A model generated the notes under the pieces. It ran no database searches. It had not been told where the DNA came from and was given only the letters and a program-made list of their open reading frames with translations. DNA of 64,000 nucleotides from Nakamurella panacisegetis. Lineage in GTDB: Bacteria > Actinomycetota > Actinomycetes > Mycobacteriales > Nakamurellaceae. Position numbers and translations under genes: made by a program. This document shows, piece by piece, positions 17,997 to 27,600 of the stretch; positions within the stretch are counted from its first letter, which is position 1, and each line of letters begins with the position of its first letter. Location of the stretch: positions 3,445,501 to 3,509,500 of the forward strand of contig NZ_LT629710.1 in the NCBI RefSeq assembly GCF_900104535.1, given 5' to 3'.

Positions 17997-20423
17997 TCAG
18001 TCGCGTTCCTGGCGCGACACCAGTCGAAGGACAACCTCTACGGCGCCGGCGCCCGAGACTCCGACGATCAAGGATTGGACCAGGAGACCGCTGGGCAGGT
18101 CGAAGTTGAGCAGCGTTCGAGTGCTCGGCAGAACGAAGGCGGTGGCGGCGATGACCGCCAGAGATCCGATCAGCAGCGTCTTCCGCCAGTCGAACGGCCG
18201 GGCCAGCACCACCAGAATCCAGAACGATGTGGCCAGAAGTGCCACGGCGGCGCCGGTTCCGGGTTGCCAGCAGGCAACCTCCTGCGGACTTGGGCCGCCG
18301 CCGAGTATGACGCAGCTCGACCCGTTGGCGAGGCCGTACCTGTGCCGCCCGAGCAGGTACGAGACGATCACGACGGACCCGGCGACGAATCCGCAGGGCA
18401 CGGCAAAGCGCAGGACGCGCCGCAGGAACCCCGGTTCGTATCGCCTCCGGTTGGGCGCCAACGCCAGGAAGAATGCCGGGATCCCGATGGTCAGGGTGGA
18501 GACCAGGGTCAGATGGCGGGGGAGGAAGGGGAACGGCAGGGAGAACGCCGCCGCGGTGACTATGGCGACCAGACTCATCACGTTCTTGGCCACAAACAGG
18601 TTGGCCACCCGCTCGACGTTGCCGATCACCCGCCGGCCCTCGGCCAGGACCGATGGCAGGTGTGCGAACTGGCCATCCAGGAGGACCAGCTGCGCCACTG
18701 CCTTGGTTGCTTGCGCCCCGTTTCCCATGGCCACGCCGATGTCCGCCTCCTTCAGGGCCAGGGCATCGTTGACGCCGTCGCCGGTCATCGCCACGACGTG
18801 GCCGTTGCGTTGGAGCGCCTGTACCAGAGACCGCTTCTGCTCCGGTGACACCCGACCGAAGATGCTGGCGTGGCGGACGACGTCGCGCAGTTGATCCGGG
18901 TCAGTGCTGATCGTCCGGGCGTCGATCACGCCGTCGTCGGTGAATTCCAGTCCGACCCGCTGGGCGATCGCGGCGACCGTCGCCGGGTTGTCACCGGAGA
19001 TGATGCGGATATCGACGTTCTGCGATCTGAAATACCGGAGTGTCTCGGCCGCATCCGGCCGCACGCGCTCGGACAGTACGACCAGAGCCCTCGGGTGTAG
19101 GTCAGCCGGGAGATCTGACTGGCGCAAGGGACTTCGAGAGTGGCACAGCAGCACGACCCGGCGGCCGGTCGCGGTGAGTCGGCCGACCTGATCGCGGATC
19201 GGATCGTCCGGAGCGAGCAGCACGTCCGGTGCTCCCAACAGCCAGGTTCCTCTTCCGGTGAACTCGGCCGCGCTCCATTTGCGGGCCGAGTTGAAGGCGG
19301 TGGTGTGCTCCCGTTGCCAGCCCGGCGGCGCGACCACCGCCCGGGCGACGGCCTTGAGCGTGCCGTTGGCATTGGGGTCGTCGGCCAGGGCGCCGAGTGG
19401 GGGGCGTACCTCGTCGGCCGTGGCGTCGCCAAGCGGCAGGAGCTCCTCGAAGGTGATGTCGCCGATGGTCAGGGTGCCGGTCTTGTCCAGGCAGACCACG
19501 TCGACTCTGGCCAACCCTTCGACGGCGGGCAGCTCTTGGACGAGAACTTGTTGGCGGCTCAGGCGAACGGCGGCCAGCAGGAAGGCAACTGATGTCAGCA
19601 GTACAAGTCCTTCGGGCACAAGGCCGACGAGGCCGCCGGTCGATCTGATGACGACCTCGCGCCAGCCCTGATTTCCGATGGCCCGCGTTTGCGACCAAAT
19701 CTGTAGGGGCAACGCGAACACAATGATCCAGGTGATGTACCGCAAGAGTGTGTTCACCGATCGCTGGATCTCGGAGGTCGTCCGGGTGAATTTGCGCATC
19801 TCGGAGAGAATTCGGTGCGAATAGGAGTTCGCCCCGACGGCCGCAGCGATGAAATGCCCGCTGCCGGCCACCACGGTGGTGCCGGAACGGACGTCGTCTC
19901 CCGCGGTCATGGGGACCGGATCGGATTCCCCGGTCAGAGTCGACTCGTCGACCTCCAGACCCGCAGCGCTGAGCAGACGCCCGTCCGCCGCCACCTGATC
20001 GCCGGTCCGCAGTTCGATCAGGTCGTCGATCACGACCTGCGCTGTCCGTACTTGGGCCAGGTGGCCGTCACGCACGACCCAGGTGGTCGGCGCGTTGAGG
20101 AGTGCCAGGCGGTCGAGTTTCCGCTTGGCCAGGTACTCCTGGGTGATGCCGATCGCGGCGTTGACCACCAGCACCACTCCGAACAGGCCGTCGGCCCACG
20201 ATTTGGTGATTGTCACGAGCACGAACAACGCACCGAGCAGGGCGTTGAACCGGGTGAACACGTTGGTCCGGATGATGTCTCGAATCGACCGCGAGGACGT
20301 CTGGTCCGTGGTGTTCGCCTGCCCACGCGCCACCCGCGTAGCGACCTGCTCTGTGGTGAGTCCCTTCTCAAGTTGAGGGTTGCCGGGTGATCGCGACTCC
20401 TCCGAACGTGACTCGAAAGGCAT
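17997..20423 (-). CDS. P-type cation-transporting ATPase, CtpE-like
   Basis: The 808-residue protein has the P-type layout: actuator domain with LTGESDPVPM, membrane segment with the ion-site motif PEGLVLL, phosphorylation motif DKTGTLT, nucleotide-binding domain, and hinge MTGDGVNDALALKEADIGVAMG. The PEGL motif and overall size match actinobacterial CtpE, which in mycobacteria is tied to calcium uptake; that specificity is inference. About ten transmembrane helices are visible, including an unusually long hydrophobic C-terminal block (last 180 residues). There is no heavy-metal-binding N-terminal domain. It lies 117 bases upstream of the GH25 gene on the same strand. Confidence 0.9.
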   Translation of the reverse strand: MPFESRSEESRSPGNPQLEKGLTTEQVATRVARGQANTTDQTSSRSIRDIIRTNVFTRFNALLGALFVLVTITKSWADGLFGVVLVVNAAIGITQEYLAKRKLDRLALLNAPTTWVVRDGHLAQVRTAQVVIDDLIELRTGDQVAADGRLLSAAGLEVDESTLTGESDPVPMTAGDDVRSGTTVVAGSGHFIAAAVGANSYSHRILSEMRKFTRTTSEIQRSVNTLLRYITWIIVFALPLQIWSQTRAIGNQGWREVVIRSTGGLVGLVPEGLVLLTSVAFLLAAVRLSRQQVLVQELPAVEGLARVDVVCLDKTGTLTIGDITFEELLPLGDATADEVRPPLGALADDPNANGTLKAVARAVVAPPGWQREHTTAFNSARKWSAAEFTGRGTWLLGAPDVLLAPDDPIRDQVGRLTATGRRVVLLCHSRSPLRQSDLPADLHPRALVVLSERVRPDAAETLRYFRSQNVDIRIISGDNPATVAAIAQRVGLEFTDDGVIDARTISTDPDQLRDVVRHASIFGRVSPEQKRSLVQALQRNGHVVAMTGDGVNDALALKEADIGVAMGNGAQATKAVAQLVLLDGQFAHLPSVLAEGRRVIGNVERVANLFVAKNVMSLVAIVTAAAFSLPFPFLPRHLTLVSTLTIGIPAFFLALAPNRRRYEPGFLRRVLRFAVPCGFVAGSVVIVSYLLGRHRYGLANGSSCVILGGGPSPQEVACWQPGTGAAVALLATSFWILVVLARPFDWRKTLLIGSLAVIAATAFVLPSTRTLLNFDLPSGLLVQSLIVGVSGAGAVEVVLRLVSRQERD

Positions 20424-20458
20424 TCACGCCACCTTTGGTTCGTACCGTCGTGCCGGGC

Positions 20459-21020
20459 AGGAAGATCCGGTTCTCGGACCGGGGCAGCATCACGCGGCTG
20501 GGGGCCCGACAGACCCTTTGCGGAGAGCTCGACGCCGTCGCCGATTCCAGCGTAGTGCCGGGGGAGGCGCGATCCGCCAGGCCCGGGATGTTGGCGGGCT
20601 ACACCGCGATGAAGCCAGCGAACGGCACCGGGGGATGCGCGCTGCCGCCCGCGGATTGCCCGTCCCACGTCCCGAACTACCCGTGCGTGTTCGACCCAAG
20701 CGACTTGCCCCCCGAGTACATCCCCGGGCAGGCGGACAACGCCGCGCACATCCGCGACTACACCCAGCTGGCTGGCGATGTGACCGCCCATGCGCTGCCC
20801 GCGGTCAGCTTCGTCAAGGGGCTGGGCTACCACAGCGAACACCCCCGGCCATGGCGACACCATCAGCGCGGGCGTGCAGTTCGTCCGTCAGACCGTCGAC
20901 GAGATCACCAGCCACGTCCCCGATGCACTCGTCCTGGTCACCTGGGACGAGTCCGGGGGCTACTTCGACCACGTGGCCCCCCTCGTGGGTGGACTACTTG
21001 GGAACCGCCCGGCCAGATCT
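20459..21020 (+). pseudogene. remnant of a phosphoesterase/phospholipase C-like protein
   Basis: Two pieces in different frames together resemble the C-terminal half of the bacterial phosphoesterase (acid phosphatase/phospholipase C-like) family. One frame gives ADNAAHIRDYTQLAGDV and LPAVSFVKGLGYHSEHP; the reading then moves frame and continues GDTISAGVQFVRQTVDEI and ALVLVTWDESGGYFDHVAP, the family's metal-binding WDE/FDH region. No intact start or N-terminal catalytic motif is present. At least one frameshift and loss of both ends mark it as a decayed fragment. The start and end given are approximate. Confidence 0.65.
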
Positions 21021-21149
21021 TCGGATGAGTCTGAATTCCGTCGCTCTTTCGTTCCGTTGGTTCGATCGGTGACACCTCGAGCTGGGCGCTGCGGACCGGT
21101 GGGCGGGAGACCCTGGCCTTCACCCCGGAACTCCACTGCGAGCGTGGCG

Positions 21150-21557
21150 ATCTTCTCGCACCGGTTCCCGGCCGGCGTGCCCGCGTTGAACGCGGCTCGA
21201 CATATGTTCCTGTACGAGCGTTCTCGGCCGTTCTATCCGGGCGGGGAAGCCGCGGCGCCGGAATCCGTGTCGGGGACGCGCTGTTGGCCGGCCGGGACCC
21301 AAGCGACCGCGCAATTGATGGCCGTCGTCGGCGAACTTGCCACCCGCGGGTCCGATTTCCAGATCTGGTGGGGTGGACACGCGGTCCGCGCACGCTCCGC
21401 CGGCATGAAGGAGATCCATCACCCGGTGGTCGGTGACATGACACTCGGGTACGAAATGCTAACCCTCGCATCGGGTTCCGGGCATGAGTCGGAGGATCTA
21501 CCTGCACTGATGCCGTGGTTTCGGCGGGCGAGGCCGGTGACCCGTTTGGGTGATTAA
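21150..21557 (+). pseudogene. remnant of an MmyB-type XRE regulator (C-terminal domain)
   Basis: The segment reads as the ligand-binding half of MmyB-like helix-turn-helix regulators: ARHMFLYERSRPFYPG, then in a second frame LLAGRDPSDRAID, then back to the first frame VVGELATRGSDFQIWWGGHAVR and GMKEIHHPVVGDMTLGYEML. The DNA-binding N-terminus is missing and two compensating frameshifts flank the 21267-21310 stretch. It abuts the phosphoesterase remnant, so two unrelated decayed genes lie side by side between the P-type ATPase and the giant repeat protein. Confidence 0.65.
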
Positions 21558-21647
21558 ACCGAGCTGGACGTCGAGGTGACTGTGTGTAGGTTACGCTCCG
21601 CAGGCTGGCGCCCGTTTGATTCGTTTTACACCTATTAGGGGCCCTTT

Positions 21648-24600
21648 ATGTCGATGTTTGATCGCCGTTCGTCACTGAGTGCTCGCGGGTTTGCCCCGTT
21701 CGGACGTCGGCGGCTTGAATGGCCCGGCCTGGCGATGGTTGCCGCGGCGATGTTGACGGCGGGCGTCTTGACGGCCCCAGCGGCCACGGCCGCCTCGGTG
21801 ACCTCCGCCGCGTTCAGCGGCGGGTCGGGTACCTTCACGGCCGCGAACGGGACCGTGTACGCCAAACAGGGCGGCGCCCTCACGCTGACCCTCAGCACGG
21901 ACGGCAACACCCAATGCGTCGACGTCCTCGACGGCAACGGCAACACCATCGCGACGCAGAGCGCATCCAAGGGCCAGAGCAACTGGACGTTCAGCGGTTC
22001 GGCCTACCCGTGGCTAACCGCCGGCACGGGCAGCGGTGTCGTGCAGTACACAACCAAGGCGTGGCGGAACGTGAACGGCCAGGGCAAGTGCGTGGCCAAC
22101 CAGAACGAGACGTTCGGCGTCCAGTCCGCCGCCTACACGCTCGACAACACCGCCCCCTCCGCCACCGGCGCCCTCAGCCCGGCCCCGAACGGCGCAGGCT
22201 GGAACAAGGCCGACGTCACGGTCACGTGGACCGGCGCGGACACCGGCGGCTCCGGCGTCAGGAGCGTCGCCCCGGCCACGGACTCCGTCACCGCCGACGG
22301 GATCACGACCAGGACCACGACGGTGACCGACAACGTCGGCAACACGGCGACTGCGGCCCCGGTGACCGTCAAGCTCGACGAGACCGCTCCGACCATCACG
22401 GGCTCCCGCACCCCGACCGCGAACGCGAACGGCTGGAACAACACCGACGTCACCGTGTCCTTCGCGCCGAGCGATGCGACCTCGGGTGTCAAGAGATCCA
22501 GCGACCCCACCACGCTCGGCACCAGTGCCGCGAACCAGTCGGTCACCGGCGCGGTCACCGACAACGCCGACAACACCGCGAGCACCACGGTGGGCGGCAT
22601 CAGCATCGACGAGGTCGCCCCGACCCTGTCGGGCAAGCCGACGACCGACCCGAACGCGGCCGGCTGGTACCACGGCGACGTCATCGTCGCGTGGACCGCT
22701 GCCGATGCGCTGTCGGGTACCACCAACCCGGCCAACAGCACGATCACCGGTGAGGGCACAGCGCTGACCGCGAGCACCACCGCCTCCGACAAGGCCGGCA
22801 ACTCGACGAACGCGCAGTCCGCGGCCGTCAAGATCGACCGGACCGCCCCGAACACCACCGTGACTGCGCCGCCGGCTTGGAACAAGAGCGACGTCACGCT
22901 GACCCTGGTCCCCAACGATGGGCTCTCGGGAGTGGACAAGACCTATTTCCAGCTCGACGGCGGCGCGCAAACCGCCGGCACCAGCGTGCCGGTGACCGCC
23001 GAGGGCAACCACACGCTGACGTTCTGGAGCACGGACGCCGCTGGTAACACCGAGGCCGCGCACACGGTCAGCTTCGGCATCGACAAGACCTCGCCGACCA
23101 TCGGCCACACCGAGAGCCCGGCTGCCAACGTGGACGGCTGGAACAACGGGGACGTCATCGTGACGTTCACCTGCTCCGACGCACTGTCCGGCGTCGCGAG
23201 CTGCACGGGCCCGCAGACGGTGACCACGGAGGGCACGGCCCAGGCCGTCACCGGCACGGTGAAGGACAACGCGGGCAACACCGCGACCGACCCGGCTGCC
23301 GTGAGCATCGACAAGACCAAGCCGATCATCACCGTTGACCCCCTGCCGGCGCCGAACGCCAACGGCTGGTACGGCGACGACGTCACAGCTACCTACACTG
23401 CGTCCGACGCCCTGTCCGGCATCAAGATCCAGGACAAGGCGCACACTTTCGGCGAGGGCGCGGCTCAGACTGACACCGCGACCGCGACCGACGCCGCCGG
23501 CAACAGCGGGTCGGTGACCACCCCGGCGGTGAACGTCGACAAGACCGCCCCGACCATCACGGGCACGGTCCTCGGCACACCGAACGGCAAGGGCTGGTTC
23601 ACCGGCGATGTCACGATCCACTGGACGTGCGCCGACAACCTGTCCGGTGTCGTCGCGTGCCCCCTCGACACGGTTGTCAAGGGCGAGGGCAGCGACCTGT
23701 CCGCCTCCGCCAGCGTCACCGACAGGGCCGGCCACACCACCTCCGTAACGGTCGACGGCATCAAGGTCGACCGCACCGCTCCGACCACCGCGGCTACCGG
23801 TGTCCCCGCCGGCTGGGTGAACGCGCCGGTGACCGTCGGCCTGAAGGCCAGCGACAACCTCTCGGACGTCGACAGCACCTACTACGCCGTGGACGGCGCG
23901 ACCACCGCGACCAAGGGCGACACCGTCTCGGTCGGCGTCGAGGGCGTCCACACCGTCAGCTACTACTCGATCGACAACGCGGGCAACCGGGAGGCAGCGC
24001 AAAGCTTCACCGTGGAGGTCGACCTCACCTCGCCGGGCATCACGCCCGGCCAGTCGCCGGAGCAGAACGCGCACGGCTGGAACAACAGCGACGTTGCGGT
24101 GAGCTTTTCCTGCGTCGACCAGACCGCGCTGTCAGGGCTGAAGGACTGCACCGCCCCCCAGAACGTCACCACCGAGGGCAAGGCGCAGAAGGTCACCGGC
24201 ACCGCCACCGACAACGCCGGCAACAGCATCACGGGCACCGCCACCGTGAACCTGGACAAGACCGCACCGACGATCACCGGCGCACCCGACCGGGTGGCCA
24301 ACACCGCCGGCTGGTACTCCGACGACGTCACCGTTTCCTTCGACGGCACGGACAGCCTGTCCGGTATCGACACGGTGACCGGCCCACAGCACCTCGGCGA
24401 GGGCGCCGGCCAGCAGGTCGACGGCACCGCCACCGACAACGCCGGCAACAGCGCCAGCACCTCCGTCACCGGCATCAACGTGGACAAGACCGCACCGAAC
24501 CTTAGCGCTGCCCCGACCACCAGCCCGAACGGGAACGGCTGGTACAACACCGACGTCACCCAGACCTGGTCCGCTGACGACGCGCTCTCGGGCCTCGCGG

Positions 24601-27600
24601 ACACGCCGGCCGACTCGGTTCTGTCCACCGAAGGTGAGGGCCAGACGGCCTCCGCCTCGGTCAGCGACAAGGCCGGCAACACCACCAGCGCCACCAGCGC
24701 ACCGGTCAACATCGACAAGACAGCGCCCAGCACTGACGTCTCCGCACCGAGCGGCTGGGTCGACAGCAGCGTCGACGTCACCCTGACTGCCCACGACGCG
24801 CTGTCCGGCATCGACACGACGCACTACAGCGTCGACGGGGGAGCGCAGCAGGTCGGCACCACGGTCACGCTGACCGCCGAGGGGACACACACCATCTCCT
24901 ACGGCAGCACCGACCTCGCGGGCAACGCCGAGATCGCCAAGACCGTCACGGTCCAGATCGACAAGTCGGCACCGACCATCAGCCACACGCTCGCCCCGGC
25001 GGCCAACGGCAATGGTTGGAACAACGCCGACGTCACGGTTACCTTCACCTGCGCCGACCAACCCGGTCTGTCCGGTGTGAAGAGCTGCACCGCACCGCAG
25101 ACGGTCAGTGCCGAGGGCAAGGACCAGCCGGTCCCCGGCAACGCGACGGACAACGCCGGCAACACCGCGACCGACCCGGCCACGGTGAGCCTGGACAAGA
25201 CCAAGCCGACCATCGCCGGCAGCCGCACCCCGGCCGCCAACAGGTCCGGCTGGACCAACACCGACGTCACCGCCCACTTCGACGGCCAGGACACGCTGTC
25301 CGGGATCGACACGGTCACCGCTGACAAGACCTTCGGTGAGGGCACGAACCAGTCGATCGATGGCACCGCGGTCGACGCGGCCGGCAACTCGGCCGGCACC
25401 ACCGTCGGTGGCATCAACGTCGACGAGACCGCGCCGACGCTGACCGGCAAGCCCACTGTCGCCGCGAACAGCAACGGCTGGTACACCGGTGACGTCACCA
25501 TTGCCTGGACGGCCGCCGACGACCGCTCCGGCGTCGCCTCCGCTCCCGCCAACAGCACCATCACCGGTGAGGGCTCCGGCTTGAAGGACACGGCGACGGT
25601 GAGCGACAAGGCCGGTAACAGCACCACCGCCGACAGTGCCCGGGTGAACATCGACCGCACCGCCCCGACCACCGGCGCCGACGCGCCGGGCGGCTGGAAC
25701 AACAGCGCGGTCACGATCAGCCTGCACCCGGCCGACGGCCTGTCGGGGGTCGACGCGACCTACTACGCGGTCGACAAGGGTCCCGCTGTCCGGGGCACCT
25801 CGCTGACGATCGACACGGAAGGTGTCCACACCCTGATGTACTGGAGCGTCGACCAGGCCGGCAACACCGAGGCCCCGCAGACGGCCACCGTCAAGATCGA
25901 CCTCACCAAGCCGACCGTCGGCCACACGGTCACCCCGGCCCCCAACGGCAAGGGCTGGAACAACCAGCCGGTCATCGTCGCCTACCAGTGCAACGATTTG
26001 CTCTCCGGCGTCACGACCTGCTCCCCAGACGCCAAGGTCAGCACCGACGGGCAGGATCAGGCTGTCCCCGGGACCGCCGTCGACAACGCAGGCAACACGT
26101 CCACGGACAACGCCATGATCAGCATCGACACCGTTAAGCCGACCATCACCGGGACGCCCGACCGGGCGGCCAACAGCAACAACTGGTACGCCGGCGACGT
26201 CACGGTCGGCTTCCGCTGTGACGACGCGCTGTCCGGAATCGCCAGCTGCCCGGCCCCCTCCACACTCGGCGAGGGCACGGCGCAAGCGGTCAACGGCACC
26301 GCGGCCGACACCGCCGGCAACAGCACGGATGCCACGGTCGGCCCGATCAACATCGACAAGACCGCTCCGACGCTGAGCAGCGCCCCCACCACCGCCCCGA
26401 ACGGGGCCGGGTGGTACAACGACGACGTCACCGTCAGGTGGACCGCCGCTGACGCCCTCTCGGGCCTTGACGGCGCGGCGCCGGCAGACAGCACCATCGA
26501 CGGCGAGGGCACCGGCCTCACAGCCGGCACCTCGGTCCGTGACCTGGCCGGCAACGAGACCTCCACGAAGAGCGCCCCGGTCAAGATCGACCGGACCGCC
26601 CCGACCACGACGGTCTCCGACATCTCCGACTGGAGCAATAGCGCTGTCACCGTGCAGCTCACCGCCAGCGACAACCTCTCCGGCGTCGCGGCCACGCACT
26701 ACCAGCTCGACAGCCAGCCGGTCGGGGACGGCACCAGCGTCACCATCGACAGCGAGGGCGCCCACACCCTCCAGGTGTGGAGCGTGGACGTCGCGGGCAA
26801 CGTCGAGGCCCAGAAGAACGTCACCGTCAAGATCGACAAGACCGCTCCCGGCATCAGTCACGCCCAGGCGCCGGCCGCGAACACCCGGAGCTGGAACAAC
26901 AGTGACGTCACGGTCACCTTCACCTGCACCGATAGCGGTTCCGGCCTTGCAAGCTGCACGGCCCCCGTCACCAAGGGCGAGGGCGCCGCGCAGAATGTCC
27001 AGGGCACCGCGACGGACAAGGCCGGCAACTCGGCCACCGATGAGACAACAGTGAATGTCGACAAGACCAAACCCACGGTCACCGGCACCTTGTCGGCCGA
27101 GGCAAACGCCAACAAGTGGTTCAAAGCGGACGTCACCGCGACGTTCACCTGCGCCGACCAGGACGGACTCTCCGGAATCCTGTCCTGTCCCGCCGCCAAG
27201 ACCCTCGCGGAGGGCGCGAACCAGAGCGCCGGCGGCACCGCCACCGACGCGGCTGACAACGTCAGCGACGCCTTCAGCATCACGGGCGTCAACGTCGACA
27301 AGACCGACCCGACCCTCAGCGGCGCCGCCGCAGCGGCCCCGAACAGCAACGGCTGGTACCGCGCCGACGTCACCGTCAAGTGGACCGCCGCTGACGCTCT
27401 CTCCGGCATCGATGGAGCCACCCCGGCCGACAGTACGATCACCAGCGAGGGCGACGCCCTGTCGACCAGCGCCTCGGTGAGCGACAAGGCCGGCAACACG
27501 GTCAGCACGACCGTCACGGGCGTCAAGATCGACCGGCACGCCCCGAGCACCAACGCCACCGCCCCCAGCGGCTGGCAGAACAGCGACGTCTCCGTGAAGC

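Noticed and set aside
22014-24074. 686-codon minus-strand frame
   Set aside because: Same antisense artefact of the Ig-like repeat gene.
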